NCBI GenBank assembly: GCA_036785325.1
Contig: JAXIVH010000128.1
Location: 224,607 to 288,606 of the forward strand
DNA length: 64,000 bases
Direction: 5' to 3'
Origin: Urophycis tenuis
Lineage: Eukaryota > Chordata > Actinopteri > Gadiformes > Phycidae
Position numbers and translations under genes: made by a program. The notes beneath the pieces are model-generated. The model did not search any database, was not told where the DNA came from, and worked only from the letters and a program-made list of their open reading frames with translations. This document shows, in pieces, positions 22,154 through 33,660 of this stretch; the stretch's first letter is position 1; each line of letters starts with the position of its first letter.

Positions 22154-23104
22154 CCGGGGGGCCGCGGGGAAGGAAGGGTGAAGAACCAGATGAAAAGACT
22201 TTGGCGTGTCTCATGATGTCTTTTCAGCGGGGAGCCCCTTCCCTTGATGGTGTACCACGTTGTGTGTGTGTGTGTGTGGGGGGGGGACAATTGGCCAGAT
22301 GGACCCAATGGGGGTGAGAGGGACTCCCCTCCTCCCCCCCCTCCCCCCCAGGGCACCCAGAAGTACACGCCCCTCGCTAAAAGAAACTCCAGCCCTTGCT
22401 ACTTGGGGGAGGGAGAGAAAAGACAAAGCCGCTCCTAGTTTCTATTCTGCCTGAACGTTTTTCTATCACATGTTGTTTCTCATTCCCCCTGCCCGCCTCA
22501 CCCACCTTCCTTTTCCTGCCTCCCCTCCCTGAATGTTCTCCTGCTCCCCCCTCCATTGTTGTGTTGTTGAGTAATGTCCCCTGGGGGTGCGTATGGAGAG
22601 AGGAGTCTGAAACTTCGGAGAGTGAGGTCCGCTCACACAACGCGAGGACACCGGCAAAGCCTACACTCAACTCTATCAATATTTATGGATTATTGGATTC
22701 TGCTTTTTGTTCTTATTATTATTATTGCTATGATTTGATTATGGTCAGGGTGCCAGAACACCTTGATGCCACGGGGTGTCGTCCTGCTTCCACTTCCACC
22801 ATACTGAGGTGTGAGCCGCTGGCTATGCGGTTGTCCTTGAGGGCCACAAATTACCCATGATTCCCCATGGCCCCGTTTCCCATCCACACCGGACAAAAAC
22901 AAAGAGCATGTGATTCTCCACCTTAATCTTGAGCCCCCCGCCCGCCCTACAAAACACATTCCAAGTGCTCCGAAACGAGTGAGCTTGGTGTAACTCCTGG
23001 AAGTTCAGAGGTCAGCCAGTGCAGCTGTCCTCGCTGAGCACAGCGAAAGATTAGACTCAACTAGAAACCACCCCAAACAGAACCGCATGAAAACATTGGT
23101 TACC

Positions 23105-23145
<41 letters not shown>

Positions 23146-23200
23146 GGGGATGCCTGTGGATTAGGCACCCACTCACCCCCCTCCCCCGAATAAGAAGTTG
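22154..23200. other. Non-coding sequence downstream of the NALF stop
   Basis: Probable 3' UTR and intergenic DNA. It holds a short GT run plus G- and C-runs at 22260-22350, a TTATTATTATTATT tract near 22714 and a (GT)n run at about 23107-23144. The C-rich segments give spurious Pro-rich frames. Confidence 0.5.
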
Positions 23201-25711
23201 ATCACCGCCACCCCCACAACTTCGCGGCTCGTCCGGGTGATGAGGCGACCAGTGTTGCCCCGGGTTACACTAGCGGTGTGGGGAACGCCCGTCGGAACTT
23301 TCAAACGGTTGCCTCGACCCCTGAAAGTGTGAGCATCTCTGAGCGCCCCGGTGAACGCTGGCGAGACGATACACACACCAAACACAACGCCGCCGTCGAC
23401 CCGCGCAGCGCTGTCCTACTCTCTGCCGACTCTTTACAGCCGGAAGCAAAGCCTCACTCGGTGAAGGAAAACGGTACTGCAGCCTTGGCCCGTATGACCC
23501 CAACACTTTTTTTTTGTTACCTTTGGTTACGTCCTAAAGGCATTCCTGTTTTACGGAAGAGCGTTAGCTAAACCTTGATCCATCCGAGAATGGGAAAAAG
23601 GGCTGCGTCGGCATTCACTCGTCAGTTAGTTAGCTATTTTCTTAGCTAGTTAGTTAGTTAGCCAATTGCTTAGCCATAGTTAGTTAGTAAGCTCTAGTTA
23701 GTTAGTCAGTTAGGCAGGGAGTTAGTTAGGTGCCGAGTAAAATACGTTTTCAAGGGCTGATCCATCCATCTTTGATTCCCGTTTTGCATGACTTGCTGCT
23801 GATATTGCACAGTGAAATGCGCATGGGTCAAGCGGTGAAATCATAAAAAAAATTAATGCACCGATACCTCGACTCACATCCAGGACCAGAGACACACACA
23901 CACACAGGTTCATAGTCAGCTTCCAATCAATCTGTCAAGTCAGCTTAAGTCAAACTGAAATTGGACCCATGTTAAAATACACATAACTTTAACATAATCT
24001 CCAGACTGAATGCACATTGAATGTATAAAGACTTGTGTAACGGATTATCTATCAATTAGGCCTAATCTTTATTTGCCTGCGGGAAAGCTAATATGGTGCC
24101 AAGCAGCAGAATGCTTCAGATGACTATCATGAGCAAAACTAAAATACTATTGACAAATGATCCTGAAACACAAAACAGTACTGGAATTCAAGGTTTTGTT
24201 CCGGCAAAATCCGTGCGGCCATTTTAATCTGCATCACATTACGGCTATCAGACCGTTCTGGGGTGAGTCTGGTCAGTACCACCCAACACCTCTTAGCGGT
24301 GTGAAGAGGACGTGTGTGACCTCTTTGGGATAACGCTGACAACTCGTTTTGTTTTGCCTGAAACCTCGTGGTATTCTCCTGTTTTATACCTTTTTACGTT
24401 TTCGTCGTCGTTCGTTCCGTAGCACTGATTATTTGATTGACCCGCCCCCATCACCCCACCTCCCGCAGACAGCAGTGGATGTATGTAGCCACCACCCAAA
24501 GGCGTGCTCGAAAAAAGTTAACCGTTCAAAACACCCTACAAAAAAATGAATACAACCAATTCACATACTCACACACAGGAGCTGTCGCATGCGAGCCTGC
24601 GCCTCGAGTATGTTTGCAATCGGAGTCCATCAGATCTATGCAGATGACACCACCCGCCCCCAACACACAGAACAACACACAACCTATCCCCACGAGTAAC
24701 AGCAGAACTGCACTCATCTATCTGTTGTAAATATGTCCAGCACAAGATGGTGGCTTTCTATCTTAAAACTCCCTCATTTCCCTGCCTAACGGCGCCCAGA
24801 ATTCATGTGGAAACCTGTGTTGTCTGTTGATTACCACCACCACCACCACCAACCCATTTTATAATAGGTTATTTATTTTATACTTTTAATTTTCCCTTTC
24901 TTTTGTCATTCAATTTTACTTTTTTGGGGAAAATTGTTTTGCTGCATTTTCTGTTGTGTCTAAAGCCGTGGTGTGAGTTGATGAGTAGGATTCAGTTGGA
25001 TGTTTAATGACGAGAAGAACACGTCTTAAAAAAATAAATATATATTAAAAAACAAAGCTTGAAATGAGAAAAGGGTTCAAACATAGAGAAAAAATATATA
25101 TGATAAAGTTGTCATTTTGTCATAATAGAGATGCTTTAGTTTGCTATTTTTTTTTCTTTTTTTTATACAAAAAGACTTGATGAAGTTATTTATAAAAATG
25201 CGTCCCACACCCCATGATCCTTTTTGGACGTAAAACAAATACACATTTATTAACATTTTGTTCAAAAGAAAATAAATATAATTATGTTAAACATGATTAG
25301 TGTTTGTTTTTTCTTATATTATAATTTGATTACGGGTTAATTATGTTGTATTACATTTAGACTATATCGATGTAAAGTTTACCTATATGTGTGTACAGTG
25401 GTAGCCTAGAAACAGTTTTAGCAGATGGTCACTAGAGGGAGTTGTAACATAAGAAAATTCCCTCAAAATGAACAAGACACTTCATTAATGACACACTTTA
25501 CTGACGACAAAGGCACCATTTATAGGCGAGCTTCGTCCTTCCGCATCTTTGACAGGAAATATGATGGATTCCCCTAATCGGATGAGAAGAGTATTTGCAT
25601 TGCACACTAAGGGCGGTCCGTTAGGGTGCGATTACTCAATAAGTCCGGCAGGGGCGAGTCCTGGACCACGTCCTTCCTATCAAGTAGCCTATGACAGTGA
25701 GTTACGATGAG
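23201..25711. other. Non-coding stretch, AT-rich towards its right side
   Basis: A run of AGTTAGTTAG-type repeats lies at about 23620-23730. The remainder is unique AT-rich DNA. No gene or transposon end recognised. Confidence 0.45.
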
Positions 25712-25716
25712 GGTAT

Positions 25717-25899
25717 TGTTATGTCTGCCCTAGCTGCCTGTGCTAAGGTGTCGTGGTTACTGTTGCTACCTGATGACGTCATTAACAACATTCATGCAGG
25801 GCATGCTGGGGATTGGAGTTCGGGGAATAAACGGTTAAATGGTTAGAGTCGCTCCTCTCTGTGTGTAGCGTATACTTTACAGTTTTAGGGTATTTAACA
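25717..25899 (+). repeat. Left LTR of full-length gypsy element
   Basis: 183 bases, beginning TGTTATGTCTGCCC and ending GGGTATTTAACA. It is nearly identical to 30243-30425 (two substitutions seen, GTAGCG/GTAGCA and TTTAC/TTTGC). It is preceded by GGTAT (25712-25716), which is repeated after the right LTR. TTGGCGACGAGGAT follows directly and is the likely primer-binding site. Confidence 0.97.
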
Positions 25900-25911
25900 T
25901 TGGCGACGAGG

Positions 25912-26640
25912 ATGGAGCTTAATCTACCACCACCTCCACAATTTTTATCACTGCCTGGCGAGCCCCCGGTGCCTTGGGTTCGTTGGCTCGAATCGTTTGA
26001 AAATTATATTGATGCCCTGGGACTGCATGAGGCTAACGATGTTAGGAGACGGGCTCTTCTCATCCACTGCTTGGGCACAGAGGGGCAGCGGATATTTTGG
26101 ACGTTGGGCCAGGCGAAAAAGTACAAAGACGCCACGAAGTTGCTGGAGGCACACTTTGCTGCTCCCCAGACTGTAATCCTTCGTCGGATCGTTTTTCGTC
26201 AGCGCAAGCAAAATGCTGGTGAGTCAATTCAACACTATGTTGCCGACCTCCGCGGCTTAGCCTCCCTGTGCAAGTTCGGTTACATGGAGGATGAAATGAT
26301 ACGAGACCAGCTCGCAGAACACGCTGCCCATCCTAAAATAAGGGAGAAGTTAATTATGTCAGCAGACGATTTGACTTTAGTAAAAGCCTTAGAAATAGCG
26401 CTGCAAATTGAGGTGGCCACCGAGCTGGTCAAGAAACTCTCTTTCCGCGCTTCTGCGCTGCCCGCGTTGACTCAGCACATAGAGGAGCCGGAACGCTCAC
26501 AAAGCCCCACGACCTCGGATGCGGATGCGTCGGGGATACACTTCACTGACCGCTCGTGGAACCAGCCACGCCGCAGCTGTGGTGATTGTGGCTCCTCTTC
26601 GCACTCCAGTAGGGCGTCAGCGTGCCCGGCCAGAGGGTAA
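25912..26640 (+). pseudogene. Ty3/gypsy Gag (capsid region), truncated in the zinc knuckle
   Basis: Gag packages the element's RNA in cytoplasmic particles. The frame from the ATG at 25912 reads MELNLPPPPQFLSLPGEPPV, then a capsid-like region (WLESFENYIDALGL, ...GQRIFWTLGQ..., ...QRKQNAGESIQHYVADLRGL...LCKFG), typical of the metazoan gypsy group often annotated K02A2.6-like. A CGDCGSSSHSSRASACPARG zinc-knuckle segment is cut by a TAA at 26638-26640. The rest of the zinc region (CANHFARVC) continues immediately in another frame, so a small indel around 26630-26650 breaks the gag-pol polyprotein. The larger open frame upstream (from 25861) includes LTR sequence and is not expected to be translated. 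Confidence 0.85.
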
Positions 26641-27015
26641 GTGTGCCAACCACTTCGCCCGAGTCTGCCGCTCTGCACCAGCCACGACCGGACCGCGAAG
26701 CTCCCCTCGACCGGGCTCCCGACCTGGATCTTCTGCTGCAGGTCCTACTGCCATACACTCGGTCAGCTCAGGCCCCGCCCCCATACAGTCAGTTGGCTCT
26801 GCCCGTGTGCCATTCAAGACATGTTCGGTAGAATTGGACGGTGTCTGTGTGCCATTGCTGCTGGATACTGGAGCAGCTGTGTCCCTGCTCAACTTGCTCA
26901 CAGTACAGCGGTTTCTGCCTCACATACAGCTACAGGCGCCATCTGCAATGTTACACGGATACGGTAACTCAAGGATTATCCTGGTGGGCTCTTTGACCTG
27001 TGCAGTGCGGCACGG
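26641..27015 (+). pseudogene. Ty3/gypsy aspartic protease region
   Basis: Retropepsin-type protease that would cleave the polyprotein. The catalytic motif is LLLDTGAAVSLL, with the Asp codon at 26864-26866, followed by ...GYGNSRIILVGSL. The frame differs from both the upstream gag and the downstream RT. A second frameshift lies around 27000-27030, where the protease frame gives way to the frame carrying GANLMGLDLITSLGF. No intact protease-RT fusion is possible in this copy. Confidence 0.8.
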
Positions 27016-28715
27016 CAACAAATGTCCCGGCCTTCACCTTCCAAGTGGCACAACAGGGCGCCAACCTCATGGGCCTGGACCTGATCACCAGCCTGGGCTT
27101 CACTTTCCTGGACAGCAGCGGCGCTGCAATCCTTCACGTCGGATCGCCGTGGGAGCAGCGGTGGCCTCAACTTTTTTCTGGCCTGGGTGGCATCTCGGCC
27201 TTCACGCACCAGCCTCTCCTGCGCACCGACAGGCACCCAGTCATCCAGCCTCTCCGCCGCATTCCTCTGGCACTGCGTGACGATGTCACAGCGGAGCTGA
27301 AGGCGCTGCTGGAAGCCGGCATCATCGAACCGGTGGACGCCTCACCATGGATCTCTAACCTGGTGATAGCAAAAAAGAAATCAGGTGGCCTGCGTGTGTG
27401 CTTCGACTTGAGGGCGGTGAATCAAGCTGTGATCCCAGACAAATACCCGCTACCCACTGCAGAAGAAGTGACCTCGCAGTTCTACGGCTCCAAGCTGTTC
27501 ACCAAGCTCGACCTCCGCCAGGGCTACTTACAGGTTCCCTTGCACCCTGATAGCCGCAACCTAACTGCATTCGTCACACACGCCGGCGTCTTCCGTTACA
27601 CCAGGGTACCTTTCGGCCTCTGCTCTGCCCCTAGCTGCTTTCAAAAAATTATGTCCACCATCTTTGCTGGCATCCCCGGAGTTGTCATCTTCCTCGACGA
27701 CATAGTGGTCCATGGACTGACATCCGCCATCCACGACCAACGTCTGACCCAGGTGCTGGACACTTTGGCCTCCCACAACCTCACATTGAATGGGGAAAAG
27801 TGCATCTTCGCGGCACCCGAGGTGGAGTTTGTGGGGTTTCGCCTGACCTCAGCCGGGCTTAGTCCTCTGCAGTCCAACGTAGAGGCCATCCAGCGGCTGC
27901 CCATGCCTGCCAGTTCTGCCCAGCTCGCCTCTTTCCTGGGCATGACGGCGTATTACTTACGCTTCCTCCCTCAGTACTCGGCCATCACAGCACCGCTCCG
28001 CCAACTCCTCAAGAAGGACGCCCCATGGATGTGGACTCCGGCCTGCACAGGTGCCATCACCCAGCTGAAGGCTCAACTTATCTCGCCACCTGTCCTCGCC
28101 CACTTTGACCTCTCCAGCCCGACGCTCCTCACGTGCGATGCATCCAACTTTGCAGTCGGGGCTGTGTTGTCCCAGATCCACGACGGAGTGGAGCGGCCCA
28201 TCGCCTTCGCCTCACGGGCCCTCAATTCAGCTGAGCAGAAGTACTCCGTGGCGGAGAGAGAGGCCCTGGCCTGCGTCTGGGCGTGTGAGCGCTGGCACAT
28301 CTACGTGTATGGACGTTCCTTCACGCTGCGTACTGACCACCAAGCCCTCACAGCCCTGCTCGCGACATCTGGATCAGGCCACAGACCTCTGCGCATCCAC
28401 CGCTGGTATGAGAGGCTTCACCAGTACAACTTCACTCTACAGTACACGCCAGGCCGGGAGAACGTGGTTGCTGACCTCCTGTCACGATCCACTCAGCCCT
28501 CAGCTGCGCATCCCTCAGCTGTGTACCACGTTTCAGACGACATGGACTGCGATCTCGTGCAGCTCCTCCACTCCCCTCTGGAATCTTCAGTGTCAGTACA
28601 GGAGCTCCAGCAGGCCTCTGAGCAGGACCCGGTTTTGGCGCAGCTTCGCCCCTTCATCCACTCCGGGTGGCCCCCAGCCTCCCCGACGAGCTGTCGAGCT
28701 TTTCTGCTGGAGTGA
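27016..28715 (+). pseudogene. Ty3/gypsy reverse transcriptase and RNase H
   Basis: An RNA-dependent DNA polymerase with RNase H, in one open frame of about 565 codons. RT motifs in order: PWISNLVIAKKKSGGLRVCF, KLDLRQGYLQVPL, VPFGLCSAPSCFQ, and the catalytic FLDDIVV near 27691-27705. RNase H follows with LLTCDASNFAVGAVLSQ near 28128-28170, EQKYSVAEREALACVWACER, and TDHQAL. The frame ends in a TGA at 28713-28715, just before the integrase, where a third frameshift (about 28680-28715) occurs. The RT core looks complete, so within this segment the copy is young. Confidence 0.92.
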
Positions 28716-29879
28716 CCACTGTGTGGCACGGGGCCACCGCACCTTCATCCCCACTGGCCTCCGGGCCCGAGTGCTGGCCATGGCCCATGAGGGTCACCTG
28801 GGCATCGTCAAGGTGAAACAGCGGTGCCGAGAGGTGGTCTGGTGGCCTGGCCTAGATGGTGACGTCGAGGCTATGGTGCGGGACTGCACCGCATGCCTGG
28901 TGAGCGGCAAGACGGGCTCCCCACCGGCTCCTCCCCTCCAGCCACTGCAGTGGCCAGCCACGCCCTGGGAGCATGTCCAGCTGGATATCTGTGGCGAACT
29001 CCATGGCGTGCCACATCACCAACGCTTCCTCATCGTGGCCTACGACCTCCACTCAAAGTGGCCGGAGGCAGTCTCAGTGGGGTTGGTCACCACATCTGTC
29101 GTCATTGACTTCTTGGAGTCTCTGTTCACACGCTGGGGCCTGCCGTCAGCAATAACCACAGACAACGGCCCTCAATTCATCTCCTCCGACTTCACCACCT
29201 TTCTCAGTGACCGCGGCATCAAACACATCCGCACCGCCTTCTACAACCGCAGGCCAACGGGGGAGTGGAGCGCCTGAACCAGTCACTGAAAAACGGCATC
29301 AGAGCTCACCTGGCAGAAGGATTCCAGTTTACGGCGGCACTCCGGAGAACCCTGCTGCACTACCGAGCAACCCAGAACTCCACCACAGGTAGTTCGCCTG
29401 CGTCTCTCATGCTGGGACGGGACCTGTTTTTGCCTTTGGATCGTCTGCGGGTCCCCATCGGCTCACCTCCGAGCGCCCTGCTCGGTTCGCGACACCAGAC
29501 ACCAGAGCAGCTGCACGACCGGGTCTCCACTCACCAACGCAAAGTGAAACAGTTCTTCGACCGCTCTCACAGGGTAAAAAACCCCACACTTACTCCACTG
29601 GACTGGGTGAGGATCCGCAGGCCTACCCGGGGCCACAAGCTCAAGTCATTCTGGTCTGCCCCACTTCAAGTGACCGAGCAGCTGGGTCCAGCCACTTTCC
29701 GTCTGGCGGATGGCACAAGGTGGCATGCCCGCCGCCTTCGCAAGGTCCCGCCCCCTACTGCAGCGGACCTGGAGGCCAGCCGGGTCTCTGACCTGGGTCC
29801 CGCGGTGCCCGATGACCCAGCCAGGCGACCGGCCCGTGCAAGGGCCCATCCGGGCCATCTCAGGGACTATGTGCTCTGA
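28716..29879 (+). pseudogene. Ty3/gypsy integrase, split by a frameshift next to the catalytic Glu
   Basis: Integrase inserts the cDNA. The first part (frame to 29277) has the HHCC zinc region (AHEGHLGIVKVKQRC...CTACLVSGK) and the core with Asp at 28984-28986 (QLDICGEL) and Asp at 29161-29163 (TTDNGPQF). The catalytic Glu codon (29268-29270, ...ERLNQSLKNG) is in a different frame, because one extra base lies around 29246-29250. The distance from the second Asp fits the D-D-35-E spacing. The C-terminal half (29265-29879) continues with HYRATQNSTTG and a basic C-terminal domain (GHKLKSFWSAPLQV), ending at TGA. It lacks the catalytic unit in one frame and is therefore inactive. Confidence 0.9.
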
Positions 29880-30225
29880 CGTGATACCAATCCTATAAGT
29901 GTTGTTCTAATGGTCAGGTTAAACTTTATTGTCATTCACATTTCGTAATTATTAGGCGTTTAAAGCCCAGTTGCAGTGAAATCATTAATGCTGTGTTTTG
30001 CAGTTGTGCTGTGTGTTTTACAGCCACGGGATGGGGAGGGGGAAAATCCGGACTAACACACGACCCGGACCTAACTGGATGTACCCACGGGTCTGAGACG
30101 GAACCTGGACTTTGTCTGAATGTTGTGTTGTAAAGGGTGTAGGCGGATCTCTGCCCTGAAAAAAAAAAAAAAAAAAACTGTACTTTCCCATTCCAACATA
30201 GTATGAATGATGTTCCTGGGCCTCC

Positions 30226-30242
30226 CCTGGGGAGGGGGGAAA
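30226..30242 (+). other. Polypurine tract of the gypsy element
   Basis: GGGGAGGGGGGAAA directly precedes the right LTR, where plus-strand DNA priming would start. The bases upstream (CCTCCCC) pair with it. Confidence 0.8.
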
Positions 30243-30425
30243 TGTTATGTCTGCCCTAGCTGCCTGTGCTAAGGTGTCGTGGTTACTGTTGCTACCTGAT
30301 GACGTCATTAACAACATTCATGCAGGGCATGCTGGGGATTGGAGTTCGGGGAATAAACGGTTAAATGGTTAGAGTCGCTCCTCTCTGTGTGTAGCATATA
30401 CTTTGCAGTTTTAGGGTATTTAACA
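30243..30425 (+). repeat. Right LTR of full-length gypsy element
   Basis: 183-base copy of the left LTR, followed by GGTAT (30426-30430), the same five bases that precede the left LTR. This target-site duplication defines the element at 25717-30425 (4,709 bases). A segment at 29880-30225 between the integrase stop and the polypurine tract is non-coding and includes a poly-A run at about 30160-30177. Confidence 0.97.
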
Positions 30426-30430
30426 GGTAT

Positions 30431-30877
30431 GTTTAGCGTACCCAGCTAAAGGATGGTCGAACTCTCAAACTGATGGTTCATATCGTTTATTCCGTAGACC
30501 GTATTCAAGTGAAAACGCAGTATGAACACACCGTAAGAGCTATAGATAAAGAAAATAACATGCAGTTAGGCTATGCTTCCTTTTACTTAGAGCCTACATG
30601 AAAATATTTATAACTGCTTTTATGACATATAATATATATAATAATTATAATAAACAATCATGTAAATGTACCCTTTTTATCTATTTAATCAAATATTAAA
30701 TATATATAATGAAATAAACATTTTTAACCAATTCCCTTTAATATAATAAACATAATAAACTAATAATATAATGTAATATAATTAATATAATGAACTAACC
30801 TTAGCAGACCTTACATAAAACTGACAGAATACGTTGTATTGCATTAATAAATCAACCACGAGTTATCTTAAGGCCAA
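30431..30877. other. AT-rich non-coding stretch
   Basis: Very AT-rich, with repeated ATAATATAAT motifs. Nothing else recognised. Confidence 0.5.
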
Positions 30878-31195
30878 TTAACACCAGAGCCGTTTTAGAA
30901 ACGTTTTTAGTCGGCCGTCAGACGGCCGACTGCCGCTGGTGATAGAATTCCATTCAAACCAGTGCACTGATTTACACCGGCAGCGTTTTACGCCCGTCTC
31001 ACGGCCGACCAAAGCTTAACTTTACGCTTCACTTTTTAAGCGTTTTTTTTTAAGCACACAATTTTTAAGCGTTTCTGAAGCGTCTCGTTTGACGTGCACG
31101 CCTATTATCTTATTAAATATAGCCAAACAAACGGCGGCGGTGTGAATTGATACGCCAACGTTACGCTCACGCCTGCGGTGTAAATTCCCAGTTAG
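30878..31195. mobile_element. MITE-like element (Harbinger-type ends)
   Basis: The left end, AAGGCCAATTAACACCAGAG, and the reverse complement of the right end, AACTGGGAATTTACACCGCAGG, form imperfect terminal inverted repeats about 315 bases apart. The interior is CpG-rich and has internal palindromes (GTCGGCCGTCAGACGGCCGAC). This fits common fish PIF/Harbinger-derived MITEs. The target-site duplication was not resolved. Confidence 0.55.
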
Positions 31196-31920
31196 CTCCA
31201 ACTCACTTCAATGCAAGCCGACACGGCTGCATGGCTAATCCTAATAACAGCTACCGTTAACAACAACACGTTCCATACGTAAAGCTATTAATGGCAACCG
31301 GACTTGAACCCAACACAGTATAGCACACAGTATAGCATAAAACGTAACAAAAACAAACCTTGTGCCTCGTATTAGCCAGGTGCTAGTACGTTTACTTTGT
31401 TTATATTACTTTGGCACACTTTTAGAACTGAAGATACAGCCGTAGTCTTGCAGACGAGGGTTTGTCCATATTTATATACAGTCTATGTTGCAGACGCACT
31501 TCTTCCAACGGTAAAGTCCGCAGCAACGTACGTGTATAATGTCTCGGCGAGACGTCCTTCAAAATAAAAGCGCTCATCATAACGTCTGGTTAATATATAC
31601 AAAATAACCTGATCTTAACAAATATTTATAAACTAAATAAATAAACATCAAACAACAAATGAAGTATTGTTTTAGACATATTAAAGGTCATTTACAGTAT
31701 GCAACAGGGATATTAAACTGGCGACCCGCGGCCCGCAGATCAGTTCTGTTTACACAAAATACAATTTAAAAAAAAACCTGAAGGAAAAATAAATAAATAA
31801 CACGACTAACTGACATGTTCCCACAATACATCCTTCAAACCACAGAGACCTCTCCCGTGCGGTCTAACAGCCACGCACAAACTCAAAGAGCTTAAGTGAC
31901 ATCCTGCCTACTCAATATGC
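31196..31920. other. Non-coding stretch
   Basis: No feature recognised. Confidence 0.4.
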
Positions 31921-31923
31921 ACA

Positions 31924-32125
31924 ATGTCCATATCAACAATGAAGAAAAGAAAAGTTGATGCCGAAAATCGTCAATTCAACAGCGACTGGACTGACAAATA
32001 TATGCTCATTATCAAACCTGCGGGTGGCAAGCGAATATGTTTGCTCTGCAATCAGTGCAGCTCCGTTGCAAAGGAATATAACCTCTTTAGTCTGCTCCAG
32101 ATTTCAGAATTGTGGAACCCTGTAG
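31924..32125 (+). pseudogene. N-terminal fragment of a domesticated-hAT-like (GTF2IRD2/ZBED-type) protein
   Basis: The frame reads MSISTMKKRKVDAENRQFNS, then a TDKYMLIIKP segment and ICLLCNQCSSVAKEYN. The KRKVDAENRxFNxxWTDKYM...CLxCN pattern is typical of the start of GTF2IRD2-like and related hAT transposase-derived proteins common in fish genomes. The zinc-binding CxxC is present, but the following His residues and the catalytic core are absent. It is a short dead fragment. A possible core fragment of the same class lies at 40420-40715. Confidence 0.6.
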
Positions 32126-32904
32126 GTATTTTTGAGGAATGGTTGTTATAGGCCTACAGCATTTTTTGATAGTTCAAAGGCTCCTAAATACAAATTCACC
32201 ATATAACATTGAGATCAGGCCCCAAGTTTCTCGTGATTTTCATTGAAAAATGGATGATTGTTCTCGAGACAATAGTTGTACATAGGATACACATTTGACC
32301 TTTTATGTATCAACACAAAACTTTCACAGTTTTTCACTTACATTAAGACAAGCATTTTTTGTGTTACAAGTTTTCAGAAATGTAATGTTTGAATATGCAA
32401 ATGATGCTAAAATGATATTAAAATATGCACTATTATTATTACTATTTCACATGGCCTAAATGTGAAATAGGCCTACATCAAGCTATTAATGGTAACATAA
32501 GTGGCATCAGGAGTAACCAGGGTGTATTGGTAGAGGCACTGTTGGAATCACATGTTCAGCTCTCAGTAGGTGGGCTTTGTCTTTCAACCTCCCATCACAT
32601 CTTGCCCATGACACTAAAGTCAGGGTCAGGGACCAGATGATAGCTACATCCATAGTGAATCTACAAAAGCCAGAATTAAACGGGACAATGCAGATGAAGA
32701 TGGTTTGCTTGCTGTCTTGCTGAGGCCTTTTCTCTGCCAACCTGTCCCAGACACTGCAGAACTTTGCAAACGCAAACAAGACTTGCCCACCCAGGATGTT
32801 GAAAATGAGCTGTTAACAGCACAACACTAAGGTCAAAGTCAATTAGATATGTAACCCATATAAAATAGCCAATATGCAGTGCCTGCATATTAAACTTGCC
32901 CATT
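32126..32904. other. Non-coding stretch
   Basis: No feature recognised. Confidence 0.4.
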
Positions 32905-33325
32905 AGATTAGATTAGATTAGATTCAACTTTATTGTCATTGTGCAGAGTACAAGTACAGGGACAACGAAATGCAGTTGGCGTTCTAACCAGAAGTGCAAA
33001 TGTGCGACAAAGGTGCAGGTTTAAATGCAGGAATGCAGAATAAGGTGCAAAATTGAAAAACATGAAAGTGACAGTGGTTATTAAAGTGACGGTAATTATC
33101 GGTAGTTAATAAAGTGACAAACAGTGCAGATGGAGGTAGTGATCGTCGAGGTATTAAACGGTTACTAACAGAAGCATAAACGTGTAAATAAAAAGTGTAA
33201 ACAATGTACAGTGTGCAAGAAGTGCGAATAATAGCAGTATAATATAAGTAAGTGTGCAGGTGGTGCAGTAGTGCTCTAGTGCAGTATAACAGAACGGGTA
33301 CAACAGATGAATATGGATTGTATGA
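32905..33325 (-). mobile_element. LINE 3'-tail copy (minus orientation)
   Basis: Begins with ATTAGATTAGATTAGATTAG and continues TCAACTTTATTGTCATTGTG. Inverted, this matches 58785-59207 over about 400 bases (shared GAACGCCAACTGCATTTCG, GTACTTGTACTCTGCACAATG, GGTAATTA, TACTAACAG). The terminal pentamer array is the 3' tail of a fish non-LTR retrotransposon. Confidence 0.8.
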
Positions 33326-33394
33326 GGGGTGGGGGATGCAATGTCAGTTAAGAATAAATACAATAAATAACATTACTATAAATTATGTAGTATG

Positions 33395-33395
33395 T

Positions 33396-33428
<33 letters not shown>

Positions 33429-33660
33429 GAGGTGTGGGGGTGCTGGATGTGCAGGGGTGCATGTCCTTGGGGGGGTGGGGGGGGGGGACCGGGTATTGGG
33501 TGGGCAGTGGTGAGTGTCTTTGGGGGGCGGGGGGGGGGGAAGGGTCCAGGTCATGGGTGGGCAGGGGTGTATGTCCTGGGGGGGGGGCAATGTTCATGTG
33601 GGTGTGGAGTTCAGGAAGCTGACAGCCTGGGGGAAAAAGCTTCCCCAGTAGGTGGCAGTA
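33395..33660. repeat. G-rich tract with 30-base poly-G run
   Basis: A G homopolymer of about 30 bases (33398-33427) is followed by five or more further G-runs of 7-12 bases, spaced about 45 bases apart with GGTGTATGTCCT / GGGTGGGCAGGGGTG between them. This is a decayed minisatellite with strong G-quadruplex potential. The following AGTTCAGGAAGCTGACAGCC continues the LINE-related repeat. Gly-rich and Pro-rich frames are artefacts. Confidence 0.85.

Noticed and set aside
25861..25911. Extension of gypsy gag to an upstream start at 25861
   Set aside because: This part lies inside the left LTR and the primer-binding site. The ATG at 25912, followed by MELNLPPPP, is the natural gag start.
32425..32903. 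Short open frames on both strands as genes
   Set aside because: No similarity recognised and no splice sites in phase. Judged background.
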